Assembly: GCF_001544615.1 (NCBI RefSeq)
Contig: NZ_FCNV02000001.1
Location: 744,001-808,000, forward strand
Origin: Caballeronia concitans
GTDB taxonomy: Bacteria > Pseudomonadota > Gammaproteobacteria > Burkholderiales > Burkholderiaceae
Direction: 5' to 3'
Length of the DNA: 64,000 bases
Shown here: piece by piece, positions 38,088 to 46,664 of the stretch
Layout: each line of letters starts with the position of its first letter
Numbering within the stretch: position 1 is the first letter of the stretch
The notes under the pieces: model-generated
What the model was told of the DNA's origin: nothing
Database searches by the model: none
The model's input: only the letters and a program-made list of their open reading frames with translations
Made by a program: the position numbers and the translations under genes

Positions 38088-38930
38088 ATGCTCGAACTCA
38101 TCGAGGAGCATCGCTGTTTCGATGGCGTGCAGCGCATTTATCGGCATGAGTCGAAGTCCATCGGCCTGCCCATGCGCTTCTCCGTCTTCCTGCCCGCGCA
38201 GGCGGCGTCGGGCAAGGTGCCGGCGCTGTTCTATCTCGCCGGCCTCACGTGCACCGAGGAGACGTTCCCGATCAAGGCGGGCGCGCAGCGCTACGCGGCG
38301 GAACAGGGCATTGCGCTGATCGCACCGGATACCAGTCCGCGCGGCGCCGATATTCCCGGCGAGAAAGACGCGTGGGATTTCGGCGTGGGCGCGGGCTTTT
38401 ATGTCGATGCGACGCGCGAGCCGTGGAGCGAGCGGTATCGCATGTATTCGTACGTGACGCAGGATTTGCGCGAAGCGGTGCTGGCGGAATTGCCGGTGCG
38501 CGAGGACCGGCTCGGCATCTTCGGGCATTCGATGGGCGGCCACGGTGCGCTCGTGCTGGCGCTGCGCAATCCGGACGTGTATCGGAGCGTGTCGGCGTTC
38601 GCGCCGATCGCGGCGCCGTCGCTGTGTCCGTGGGGCGTGAAGGCGTTCACCGGCTATCTCGGCGACGATCGTTCGGCATGGGCTCGGTACGACGCCAGCG
38701 AACTCGTGAAGACCGCATCGCGCTTCGAGGGCGGGATTCTGATCGATCAGGGTCTGGCGGATCAGTTTCTTGCCGAGCAGCTTCATCCCGATGTATTCGA
38801 GCGCCACGCGCGCGAAGCGGGACATGACGTGACCGTGCGCCGGCATGAAGGCTACGACCACGGGTACTTCTTTATCTCGACGTTCGTCGGGGACCACATC
38901 GCGCATCACGCGCGCGTGTTGACGCGGTAA
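38088..38930 (+). CDS. fghA: S-formylglutathione hydrolase
   Basis: This 280-residue alpha/beta hydrolase splits S-formylglutathione into formate and glutathione, completing formaldehyde detoxification after AdhC. The nucleophile is Ser148 in IFGHSMGGHG; FYLAGLTCTEETF forms the oxyanion-hole region and the C-terminal HEGYDHGYFFISTF holds the catalytic His. It is directly behind adhC (15-base gap). The gene converges with znuB. Confidence 0.95.
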   Translation: MLELIEEHRCFDGVQRIYRHESKSIGLPMRFSVFLPAQAASGKVPALFYLAGLTCTEETFPIKAGAQRYAAEQGIALIAPDTSPRGADIPGEKDAWDFGVGAGFYVDATREPWSERYRMYSYVTQDLREAVLAELPVREDRLGIFGHSMGGHGALVLALRNPDVYRSVSAFAPIAAPSLCPWGVKAFTGYLGDDRSAWARYDASELVKTASRFEGGILIDQGLADQFLAEQLHPDVFERHAREAGHDVTVRRHEGYDHGYFFISTFVGDHIAHHARVLTR

Positions 38931-38937
38931 GTATCTG

Positions 38938-38974
38938 GCGATGCCGGTTGCGCCGCGCGCACGACCGGCATCGC
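38938..38974. terminator. Hairpin between convergent fghA and znuB
   Basis: GCGATGCCGGT (38938-38948) and ACCGGCATCGC (38964-38974) form a perfect 11-bp stem with a 15-base loop, between the two stop codons. It lacks a T-run, so strength as a terminator is uncertain, but the position between converging genes fits. Confidence 0.6.
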
Positions 38975-38979
38975 AACGA

Positions 38980-39768
38980 TCAATGCCCGCGCCTTCCCAG
39001 CAGGCTTCCTGCATATACCAGCGCCGCGAGCATCGTGATCCAGAAGCTCGTCGGCCAGTCGGTGTAATAGGCGAGCGTCAAGCCGATCCACGCCTGCGCG
39101 AGCGCGAACAGCGCCGCGAGCAGCAATCCCGCCGATAAGCGCGTCGTCACGTTCTGCGCCGCAGCAGCCGGACCGACCATCAGCGCGAACACGAGCAGCA
39201 CGCCGACGATCTGCGTGCACGCCGCCACCGCGAGCGCGGTGATCGCGAGAAACAGCACCGACACGAGCCGCAGCGATACGCCTTTCGCCTCCGCCAGTTC
39301 CGGCTGCAGCGACGCGAACAGCAGCGGCCGCATGATGACGCCGAGCGCGACGAGGCTCACCGCAGCCAGCCCCGCGAGCAGAACGAGCGTCGCGTGATTC
39401 ACGCCGAGCACGTTGCCGAAGAGCAGCGCGGTGGCCTGCGTCGCGTAGGCGGTGAAGAAGTGGAGAAACAGCAGGCCGAAGCCGAGCGATAGCGAAAGAA
39501 TCACGCCGATGGCGACATCGCGGCCCGAGAGCTTTTCGCCGAGCGCGCCCATGCCGACGCCCGCCGCGAGCGTGAAGCCGACCATTCCCCAGATCGGCGG
39601 CATGCCGAGCAGCACCGCGCCCGTCGCGCCGGTGAAGCCGACGTGCGATAGCGCGTGGCCCGCGAACGTCTGTCCGCGCATCACGAGAAAGTAGCCGACG
39701 ATCCCCGACAGCACCGCGACGATTCCCGACGCCGCGAATGCATTCACCATGAAGTCGTATTCAAACAT
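38980..39768 (-). CDS. znuB: Zinc ABC transporter permease
   Basis: The 262-residue inner-membrane protein has seven to eight hydrophobic helices and the ABC-3 (metal) permease pattern: FLVMRGQTFAGHALSHVGFTGA near residue 30, LLFGNVLGV near residue 115, and the EAxG-like loop LAEAKGVSLRLV that contacts the ATPase. It forms the membrane channel for zinc taken up by ZnuA. It starts eight bases after znuC and is the last gene of the zur-znuACB operon. Confidence 0.93.
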   Translation of the reverse strand: MFEYDFMVNAFAASGIVAVLSGIVGYFLVMRGQTFAGHALSHVGFTGATGAVLLGMPPIWGMVGFTLAAGVGMGALGEKLSGRDVAIGVILSLSLGFGLLFLHFFTAYATQATALLFGNVLGVNHATLVLLAGLAAVSLVALGVIMRPLLFASLQPELAEAKGVSLRLVSVLFLAITALAVAACTQIVGVLLVFALMVGPAAAAQNVTTRLSAGLLLAALFALAQAWIGLTLAYYTDWPTSFWITMLAALVYAGSLLGRRGH

Positions 39769-39776
39769 TGTGCTTT

Positions 39777-40664
39777 CTACTTGACGTGGCTGTGGCCGTG
39801 ACTGTGCGCATGGCCGTGATCGTGTTCATGCTCATGTTCGTGTTCGTGTTCGCCGCCTTCCTCGTGCGCGTGATCGAGCTTGTCGATCTCGACATCGCCC
39901 GACATCACGAAGATGCGGCCGTTCACGCGCATCACGTCGATGGGCGAGCCGTACAGACGCGAGAGCACGGGTTTCGTGATGACTTCATCGACGGTGCCGA
40001 GTGCGGCGCGCCCATTGCCGAGATACAGCACGCGATCGAGCGAATTCAAAAGCGGATTCAACTCGTGCGCGGAAAACAGCACGGTGATGTTGAGTTCGCG
40101 CTGCACGCGCCGCACGAGTTCGACCACGCCCGTCTGATGACGCGGATCGAGGCTGATGAGCGGTTCGTCCAGCAGCAACAGGCGCGGATTGCCGAGCAGA
40201 CATTGCGCGAGCAAAAGCCGCTGACGCTCGCCGCCCGATAGCTCGGAGAGCGGCCGCGCCGCCAGTTGCCGTGCGCCGACGAGATCGAGCACGCGCTCGA
40301 CATCGGCGCGAATGCGGGCATTGCGATGCGGCAGGCCCCAGCGATGTCCGTCCGCCGCCATCGCGACGAAATCGCGGCCCAGCACGCGCCGGCCCGCGAG
40401 TCCGCTGCGAATCTGCGGCATATAGCCGATGGATGCGTTGCCGCGCACCACCGCTTCGCCGTTCACGCGGATCGCGCCGGACGCGACGGGCACGAGGCCG
40501 AGCAGCGCGCGCATCAGCGTGGTCTTGCCCGCGCCGTTCGGCCCGAGCACGCCGATGAATTCGCCCGTGTTCACGGTGAAGCTCGCGTCGTTCAGGATCG
40601 CGCGGCCGCCGAGTTCCAGCGTCACGCGATCGACTTCCAGCGCGGGTTGCGGCGCTTGCGTCAT
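39777..40664 (-). CDS. znuC: Zinc ABC transporter ATPase with His-rich tail
   Basis: The 295-residue ATPase has Walker A GPNGAGKTTL (about residue 41), signature LSGGERQRLLLA, Walker B LLLLDEPLISLD and the H-loop SAHELN. After the ABC domain the C-terminal ~30 residues are dominated by alternating His/Glu then His/Asp/Gly/Ser, ending HGHSHVK, a probable zinc-binding tail. The ATG at 40664 overlaps the znuA stop in an ATGA arrangement, with AAGGA at proper spacing; a start at 40673 is possible but its ribosome site is too close. Confidence 0.93.
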   Translation of the reverse strand: MTQAPQPALEVDRVTLELGGRAILNDASFTVNTGEFIGVLGPNGAGKTTLMRALLGLVPVASGAIRVNGEAVVRGNASIGYMPQIRSGLAGRRVLGRDFVAMAADGHRWGLPHRNARIRADVERVLDLVGARQLAARPLSELSGGERQRLLLAQCLLGNPRLLLLDEPLISLDPRHQTGVVELVRRVQRELNITVLFSAHELNPLLNSLDRVLYLGNGRAALGTVDEVITKPVLSRLYGSPIDVMRVNGRIFVMSGDVEIDKLDHAHEEGGEHEHEHEHEHDHGHAHSHGHSHVK

Positions 40665-41566
40665 CGTTGCCATCCTTGCAGCGCGCCCGCGAGCGCGTCG
40701 AGTTGCGACTGCATCCATTGCTGATACGTCTTGCCGGCGGGCAGCGTCTCCGTCACGCTGATGCTCGGCACATGCGCGTCCTTCGCGACATCGAGCAGAC
40801 GCCGCGTGAGCGCGCCCGTCGCCTGGCTGTTGTAGATGAGCACATGCACGCGCCGCTCGCGCAGGTCTTTCTCGAAGGCGGCGATGTCGGCGGGGCTCGG
40901 CTCCGTCTCGTTCATCTGCGCGGTCTGGAAGCGCGTGTTGCGCATTTCGAAGCCGATGGCGTCGGACATATAGCCGAACACCGGCTCAGTCGCGGTCACG
41001 GGCACGCCCTTGTAGTGCGATTTCATCACCGCGATGCGCGCGTCGAGGGGTTTCAGCGCCTGAAGGAACGCGGCGAGGCGCGCGTCGTAATCGCTCTTGT
41101 GCGCCGGGTCCGCGCTCGACAAATAAGCGCTCACCGCTTTCGCGACGGCGGGCATCGTCGGCGGGTCGTACCAGAGATGCGGATTGTCGCCGGGCTTCTT
41201 GCCGGTCAGTTGCGCCGCGACGATCACGGTGCGCTTGCCGTCGCTCTTCGTCGCGCCGAGGAGCTTGTCCATCCACGGATCGTAGTTCGCGCCGTTATAG
41301 ACGACGAGCGCCGCGTGCTGAAGCGCGCGCGCGGTCTTCGGGCTGGCTTCGAACAGATGCGGGTCTTCGTCCGGATTGTTGAGGATGCTCGTCACCGTCA
41401 CGCGATCGCCGCCGAGCTGGCGGATCACATCGCCATAAAAATTCTCCGCCGCGACGACGGGCACGCGCGCGGTTTGCGCCGAAGTCTGCGCCGATGTTTG
41501 CGCGAGGGCAGGCGGGCAAAAGGCGAACGCAGCGGCGATGCACGTCAGGACATGCGCGAGTTTCAT
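40661..41566 (-). CDS. znuA: Zinc ABC transporter substrate-binding protein
   Basis: The 301-residue cluster A-I metal-binding protein has a signal peptide ending CPPALA (about residue 22). Metal-ligand segments are EDPHLFEASP, DNPHLWYDPPTM and the later MNETEPSPADI. Unlike E. coli ZnuA it has no long His-rich loop, while the His-rich region is instead on ZnuC. It captures zinc in the periplasm for ZnuBC. The start at 41566 is supported by AAGGA and a proper signal peptide; the frame extends upstream through zur without homology. It follows zur by 26 bases. Confidence 0.92.
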   Translation of the reverse strand: MKLAHVLTCIAAAFAFCPPALAQTSAQTSAQTARVPVVAAENFYGDVIRQLGGDRVTVTSILNNPDEDPHLFEASPKTARALQHAALVVYNGANYDPWMDKLLGATKSDGKRTVIVAAQLTGKKPGDNPHLWYDPPTMPAVAKAVSAYLSSADPAHKSDYDARLAAFLQALKPLDARIAVMKSHYKGVPVTATEPVFGYMSDAIGFEMRNTRFQTAQMNETEPSPADIAAFEKDLRERRVHVLIYNSQATGALTRRLLDVAKDAHVPSISVTETLPAGKTYQQWMQSQLDALAGALQGWQR

Positions 41567-41592
41567 GGTTTTCCTTATGTCGATGCGGGATG

Positions 41593-42057
41593 TCATGCGC
41601 CGTGTTGCGCGCGATGCTTGTACTGGCAATCGCTGCAAAGCCCGCTGAGTTCGACGACCTGATGGCGCAGCTGAAAGCCGTGCGCGGGCGGGCTCGCGGA
41701 AAGCGACGAGGCGAGTTCGCGGCCCTGGATTTCGAGCGTTGCGCCGCATTCGTCGCAGATGAGGAACTGGCTTTCGTGCGGCTTGCCGGCGTCGCAGCAC
41801 GCGACGAACGCGTTCTTCGACTCGATGCGATGCACGAGCCCGTTCTCGACCAGGAAATCGAGCGCGCGATAGACGGTGGTCGGCGGGACGCGCGCGCCGC
41901 GCTTCGGCTCCATCGCGTCGATGAGGTCGTACGCGCCGATGGGCTTGTGCGCCTTCAGCACGAGTTCGTAGACGTGCCGGCGCAGCGGCGTGAGGGCGAG
42001 GCCGCGCTCGTCGGCGAGCGCCTCGGCACGGGAAAGCATGATTTCGACGGATGGCAT
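41593..42057 (-). CDS. zur: Fur-family zinc-uptake regulator
   Basis: The 154-residue protein has the Fur-type winged helix (LTPLRRHVYELVLKAHKPIG, VPPTTVYRALDFLVENGL) and structural-zinc cysteine pairs in ICDECGATLE and GLCSDCQYKH. Placement as first gene of a znuACB operon identifies it as Zur, which represses zinc uptake when zinc is sufficient. ATG 42057 gives a usual Fur length; the frame is open to 42135. A palindrome 51 bases upstream is a plausible autoregulatory site. Confidence 0.9.
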   Translation of the reverse strand: MPSVEIMLSRAEALADERGLALTPLRRHVYELVLKAHKPIGAYDLIDAMEPKRGARVPPTTVYRALDFLVENGLVHRIESKNAFVACCDAGKPHESQFLICDECGATLEIQGRELASSLSASPPAHGFQLRHQVVELSGLCSDCQYKHRAQHGA

Positions 42058-42107
42058 GTCGTCGTCGCTGCGGGTGCGCAGCGTCCTTCGATATGATGGT
42101 TTCGCGA

Positions 42108-42122
42108 TGATATAACGTATCA
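42108..42122 (-). promoter_or_regulatory. Candidate Zur box before the zur-znuACB operon
   Basis: TGATATAACGTATCA has perfect 5-bp arms (TGATA/TATCA) and an AT-rich core, similar in form to Fur/Zur boxes. It lies 51-65 bases before the zur ATG. The assignment rests on position and symmetry. Confidence 0.5.
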
Positions 42123-42245
42123 ATCGAAGTTGCATCAGCGAAGTTTGCTGAGAGGCGCACGGGCAGCGGCGTTAGCGTTTGAACAGATAGCCCGCGCGAG
42201 CGTCCTGCATGATCGCGAGAAAGCGCCGATCGGAAGCGCGCACGG

Positions 42246-43076
42246 TCAACGCACCGTGCGCGTGTCGGCGGTCGAAGCAGCATGCCCCGTGAGACTTGCC
42301 GCGTTGAGGTCGATGTGCTCGGCCTTGAGAAACGCTTCCTCCGTCGGCCATTTCGCGACACCGCTCGGCAATCCGAATACGAGGTCGCGTTCGTCCGGCG
42401 CATCGTATCGATCGGGCGCGGCGATGAAAGCCTTCTTGCGCCAGGCCAACGCGACGAGCGTTCTTTTCCCGGCAGTCGAGAGCTTGAACACGCGTATCCA
42501 TGCCGGGTGCTCGCCGAGCGTTCCGGGGTCCGTCTTGTCATCGTCCTCGGTAGACGCTGCCGGCGCCCAGCCGACCACGATGACTTCCACCGCCTTTCCA
42601 GTTCGATCCAGCCGTTCCTGACGCTGCACCTCTTTGCCGAGCAATTGAAAGCGCGCGAGGGGCACGTGCGACCCGGCGCGGAAATATTCGGCGATAACCC
42701 AGTCGCCGCCCGAAGACACGATAGGCACGTCGCGCCGACGGTCGTAGCGGTAAATATCGGTCAGGCGCGTCAACACGGATTTCGGCACGCGGGCACCGGG
42801 AAATGCATAACGCGCGGGCTTGAAGTCGCCGGTTTCGGATCGAATGGAATTGGAGGGATTCATATCGCGCGGCAACGCCTGAGGCTGAAGCGCGACCGAA
42901 ACGACTTGCCCGTCCGAGACCTTCGCGAAGTACGGCGGATGAGTCGATTCAATGGTCTCGACGATGCGTGCCGTGCCGGAGGCGGCGAAAGCGCATGCTG
43001 CGATCGACGAGAGAGCAACAGCGAATGCGCGCAACGTTGCGTTGGAACGAGTGGTCGTAATTGAGATTTCGGACAT
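42246..43076 (-). CDS. Secreted protein of unknown function
   Basis: The 276-residue product has an N-terminal signal segment (about residues 12-32, ending CAFAASG) and no other membrane helix. It has charged, soluble character with DRRRDVPIVSSGGDWVIAEYF and RLDRTGKAVEVIVVGW; I recognise no domain. No strong ribosome binding site precedes 43076, so the true start may be slightly inside. Codon use matches neighbours and the frame is long, supporting a real gene. It stands alone between the zur operon and the polyol genes. Confidence 0.65.
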   Translation of the reverse strand: MSEISITTTRSNATLRAFAVALSSIAACAFAASGTARIVETIESTHPPYFAKVSDGQVVSVALQPQALPRDMNPSNSIRSETGDFKPARYAFPGARVPKSVLTRLTDIYRYDRRRDVPIVSSGGDWVIAEYFRAGSHVPLARFQLLGKEVQRQERLDRTGKAVEVIVVGWAPAASTEDDDKTDPGTLGEHPAWIRVFKLSTAGKRTLVALAWRKKAFIAAPDRYDAPDERDLVFGLPSGVAKWPTEEAFLKAEHIDLNAASLTGHAASTADTRTVR

Positions 43077-43273
43077 GGCCGGCAGCGTTTATGTCTGACG
43101 AGAGCGGTGGCTCAGGGCCGAGCAACTTAGCCACGCAGGAAGGGGCCGTCAACACGACGACTCCTAGAAAGACCGGCGTTCGTCGAGCGAAAACCTTCCG
43201 CGCCGCACCATCGAAACCGTACTTCCCCACCTTGACATCGCCCGTTCGAGCACCGATCATTCGATCACACAGA

Positions 43274-43285
43274 GAGCAATTGTTC
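43274..43285 (+). promoter_or_regulatory. Candidate SorC-type operator before the polyol operon
   Basis: GAGCAATTGTTC is a near-palindrome 53 bases before the sdr start codon. Its reverse complement, GAACAATTGCTC, differs by one base from GAACATTTGCTC at 55166-55177 before dalD. Shared sites before two units of the same pathway suggest a common regulator, probably the SorC-type protein at 50462. Confidence 0.5.
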
Positions 43286-43337
43286 GGCGGCAGAGCGTTC
43301 GCTCACATCGCCGGACGGCAAAAATTCGGAGACATCG

Positions 43338-44120
43338 GTGAGACTGAAAGACAAGGTCGCGGTCATCACAGGCGCCGCGAGCGGGATCGGTGAGGCGGTC
43401 GCGCGGCGCTATCTCGACGAAGGCGCGAAGCTCGTCATCGTCGACGTCAAGGACGAGCACGACATGGCCGGGCGCTACGCCGACACCGTCGACGCATCCG
43501 CCCGCGTGCTCGCGCTCAAAGCCGACGTCACGCGCCGCGAAGACATCGAGCGCATCGTGGCGCGCGCCGTCGAACGCTTTGGCGGAATCGATATCCTGTT
43601 CAATAACGCGGCGCTTTTCGACATGCGCCCGATCCTCGACGAATCCTGGGACGTCTACGACCGGCTGTTCGCGGTCAACGTCAAGGGCATGTTCTTCCTG
43701 ATGCAGGCGGTCGCCAAGCGCATGGTGGAGCAGGGGCGCGGCGGCAAGATCATCAACATGTCGTCGCAGGCGGGGCGGCGCGGCGAGGCGCTCGTCTCGC
43801 ACTACTGCGCCACCAAGGCGGCGGTCATCAGCTACACGCAATCGGCGGCGCTCGCGCTCGCGAAAGAGCGCATCAACGTGAACGGTATCGCGCCGGGCGT
43901 CGTCGATACGCCGATGTGGGAACAGGTCGATGCGCTCTTCGCGCGCTACGAAAACCGGCCGCTCGGCGAGAAGAAACGCCTCGTCGGCGAGGAAGTGCCG
44001 CTCGGCCGCATGGGCGTGCCGGCCGATCTGACCGGCGCGGCGCTCTTTCTGGCCTCCGCCGACTCCGATTACATCACCGCGCAGACGATCAACGTCGACG
44101 GCGGCAACTGGATGAGCTGA
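43338..44120 (+). CDS. Sorbitol dehydrogenase-like short-chain dehydrogenase
   Basis: The 260-residue NAD-dependent SDR has the cofactor motif VITGAASGIGEA (residues 9-20), NNAALFD, and the catalytic Tyr156/Lys160 in SHYCATKAA. It resembles SmoS/polyol dehydrogenases that oxidise D-glucitol to fructose or galactitol to tagatose. It begins with GTG at 43338, supported by GGAGA five bases upstream. It heads the unit with the ABC importer (160-base gap to the binding protein), which points to a sugar alcohol substrate. Confidence 0.88.
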   Translation: MRLKDKVAVITGAASGIGEAVARRYLDEGAKLVIVDVKDEHDMAGRYADTVDASARVLALKADVTRREDIERIVARAVERFGGIDILFNNAALFDMRPILDESWDVYDRLFAVNVKGMFFLMQAVAKRMVEQGRGGKIINMSSQAGRRGEALVSHYCATKAAVISYTQSAALALAKERINVNGIAPGVVDTPMWEQVDALFARYENRPLGEKKRLVGEEVPLGRMGVPADLTGAALFLASADSDYITAQTINVDGGNWMS

Positions 44121-44280
44121 CCGCGCGCGTGCGCCTTGCAGCATCGGGCGCACCGTCTATATTGAAACGGCGTCGCGGAACGATAACCCGCGCGATCCGA
44201 TCGCGCATCGACACAAGCAGACAGGCGGTCCGAAAGGACCATCCGCTGCGCCCGTGCTAACGAAAAAGGAGACGAACCCA

Positions 44281-45657
44281 ATGAAACGCACCCAACGCAT
44301 CGTTCCCGCACAGCCGCGCGCGCGGCGCTCGAGCACCGCATTGCTGTCGCTATCGGCAATGTCCGCGGCCCTCGCGGCCTCGGTTTTCGTGCCGCTCTCG
44401 GCGCAGGCCGCGACGACCATCACCATCGCCACGCTGAACAATCCGGACATGATCGAGCTGAAAAAGCTCTCGCCGGCGTTCGAAAAAGCCAATCCCGACA
44501 TCCAGCTGAAATGGGTGATCCTCGAAGAGAACGTGCTGCGCCAGCGCGCGACGACCGACATCACCACGAACAGCGGCCAGTTCGACGTGCTGACCATCGG
44601 CACGTATGAAGCGCCGCAGTGGGGCAAGCGCGGCTGGCTCTCGCCGATGGCGGGCCTGCCCGCGAACTACGATCTCGACGATGTCGTGAAGACCGCCCGC
44701 GACGGGCTCTCGTACAACGGTCAGCTTTACGCGCTGCCGTTCTACGTCGAAAGCTCGATGACTTACTACCGAAAGGATCTCTTCCAGGCCGCCGGCCTGA
44801 AGATGCCCGACCAGCCGACCTACGACCAGATCAAGCAGTTCGCCGACAAGCTCACCGACAAGTCGAAGGGCCAGTACGGCATCTGTCTGCGCGGCAAGGC
44901 GGGCTGGGGCGAGAACATGGCGTTCGTGTCGACGGTGGTGAACACGTTCGGCGGCGAATGGTTCAACGAGAAGTGGCAGGCGCAGCTCGATTCGCCCGAG
45001 TGGCACAAGGCGGTGTCGTTCTACGCCGATCTCCTGAAGAACGACGGCCCGCCGGGAGCAAGCTCGAACGGCTTCAACGAGAACCTCACGCTGATGTCCT
45101 CCGGCAAGTGCGCGATGTGGATCGACGCCACGGTCGCTGCCGGCATGCTCTACAACAAGGCGCAATCGCAGGTGGCCGACAAGATCGGCTTCGCGGCCGC
45201 GCCGGTCGCCGTCACGCCGAAGGGCTCGCACTGGCTGTGGTCGTGGTCGCTCGCGATCCCGAAGACGTCGAAGCAGCAGGACGCCGCGAAGAAGTTCGCC
45301 GCCTGGGCCACGTCGAAGGAATACATCGAGATGGTCGGCAAGGACGAAGGCTGGGCGTCGGTGCCGCCGGGCACGCGCAAGTCGACGTACGCGCGCCCCG
45401 AGTACAAGCAGGCCGCGCCGTTCGGCGACTTCGTGCTGAAGGCGATCGAAACGGCGGACCCGAACGACGCGACGCTGCACAAGGTGCCGTATAGCGGCAT
45501 CCAGTTCGTCGGCATTCCGGAGTTCCAGTCGTTCGGCACGGTGGTCGGGCAGTCGATCGCGGGCGTCGTCGCGGGTCAGACGAGCGTCGACAACGCGCTG
45601 AAGGCAGCCAATGCCGCAGCGGATCGCGCGGTGAAGCAAGCCGGCTATCAGAAGTAA
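44281..45657 (+). CDS. Polyol ABC transporter substrate-binding protein (SmoE/MtlE-like)
   Basis: The 458-residue periplasmic protein of the CUT1 family has a long signal peptide ending LSAQA (about residue 40). It has the family segments ATLNNPDMIELKKL, YEAPQWGKRGWLSPM, LPFYVESSMTYYRKDLF, MSSGKCAMWIDATVAAG and WSWSLAIP, close to binding proteins for mannitol and sorbitol. A strong AAGGAG site precedes ATG 44281. It delivers substrate to the two permeases downstream. A stable hairpin follows the gene. Confidence 0.92.
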   Translation: MKRTQRIVPAQPRARRSSTALLSLSAMSAALAASVFVPLSAQAATTITIATLNNPDMIELKKLSPAFEKANPDIQLKWVILEENVLRQRATTDITTNSGQFDVLTIGTYEAPQWGKRGWLSPMAGLPANYDLDDVVKTARDGLSYNGQLYALPFYVESSMTYYRKDLFQAAGLKMPDQPTYDQIKQFADKLTDKSKGQYGICLRGKAGWGENMAFVSTVVNTFGGEWFNEKWQAQLDSPEWHKAVSFYADLLKNDGPPGASSNGFNENLTLMSSGKCAMWIDATVAAGMLYNKAQSQVADKIGFAAAPVAVTPKGSHWLWSWSLAIPKTSKQQDAAKKFAAWATSKEYIEMVGKDEGWASVPPGTRKSTYARPEYKQAAPFGDFVLKAIETADPNDATLHKVPYSGIQFVGIPEFQSFGTVVGQSIAGVVAGQTSVDNALKAANAAADRAVKQAGYQK

Positions 45658-45671
45658 ATCTTCCGCGGTAC

Positions 45672-45699
45672 GCGGGCCGCGTCGCCTGATGCGGCCCGC
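45672..45699 (+). other. Intercistronic hairpin after the binding-protein gene
   Basis: GCGGGCCGC (45672-45680) and GCGGCCCGC (45691-45699) form a perfect 9-bp GC stem in the 68-base gap before the first permease, without a T-run. Such hairpins often protect the binding-protein mRNA and give it higher abundance than the permeases. Confidence 0.6.
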
Positions 45700-45725
45700 C
45701 GGCATCATCATCGAGAGGTGACACG

Positions 45726-46664
45726 ATGAGTCAACTGAATCCCCCCATCACCGATCATCACATGCAGGAGTCCGCCGCCGAGCGCGACAAGCGGCGCGCG
45801 AAGTCGGTGCGATGGCTGATTACGCCATCGAGCGGACTGCTCTTTCTGTGGATGGCTATTCCGCTCGCGATGACGATCTGGTTCTCGTTCTCGCGCTACA
45901 ACCTGCTCAATCCCGATGTCAAAGGATTCGCGGGCTTCGACAACTTCCAGTTCCTCGTCACCGATCCCGCGTTCGGGCCGTCCATCGGCCATACGCTGAC
46001 GCTCATCGGATCGGTGCTCGCGATCACCGTCATCGGCGGCGTGCTGCTCGCCGTGCTGTTCGACCGCAAGTTCATCGGTCAAGGCATCGCGCGTCTGCTC
46101 GTGATCGCCCCGTTCTTCGTGATGCCGACGGTCTCCGCGCTCATCTGGAAGAATATGATCCTGCATCCGGTGTACGGCCTCGTCGCTTCGCTGATGCGAA
46201 CGCTCGGCATGCAGCCGATCGACTGGTTCGCGGAATTTCCGCTCTTCGCGGTCATCGTGATCGTCGCGTGGCAATGGCTGCCGTTCGCGTTCCTCATCCT
46301 CTTCACCGCGATCCAGTCGCTCGATCAGGAGCAGAAGGAAGCGGCGCGCATCGACGGCGCGGGTCCGTTCTCGATGTTCTTCTTCATCACGCTGCCGCAC
46401 CTGAAGCGCGCGATTGCCGTCGTCGTGATGATGGAAACCATCTTCCTGCTCTCGATCTTCGCGGAAATCTATACGACGACCGGCGGCGGCCCCGGCACCG
46501 CGACCACGAACCTGTCGTACCTGATCTACGCGCTCGGCCTGCAGCAGTTCGACGTCGGTCTCGCATCGGCGGGCGGCATTCTCGCGGTCATTCTGGCGAA
46601 CGTCGTTGCGTTCTTCCTCGTGAGAATGCTCGCGAAGAACCTCAAAGGGGAGTACGAGTCATGA
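45726..46664 (+). CDS. Polyol ABC transporter permease (SmoF/MtlF-like)
   Basis: The 312-residue protein has six hydrophobic helices and the CUT1 permease EAA loop at EQKEAARIDGAGPFSMFFFITLP (about residues 200-222). LWMAIPLAMTIWFSFSRYNL forms the first helix. It pairs with the second permease, whose start overlaps its stop by four bases (ATGA at 46661). Confidence 0.92.
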   Translation: MSQLNPPITDHHMQESAAERDKRRAKSVRWLITPSSGLLFLWMAIPLAMTIWFSFSRYNLLNPDVKGFAGFDNFQFLVTDPAFGPSIGHTLTLIGSVLAITVIGGVLLAVLFDRKFIGQGIARLLVIAPFFVMPTVSALIWKNMILHPVYGLVASLMRTLGMQPIDWFAEFPLFAVIVIVAWQWLPFAFLILFTAIQSLDQEQKEAARIDGAGPFSMFFFITLPHLKRAIAVVVMMETIFLLSIFAEIYTTTGGGPGTATTNLSYLIYALGLQQFDVGLASAGGILAVILANVVAFFLVRMLAKNLKGEYES

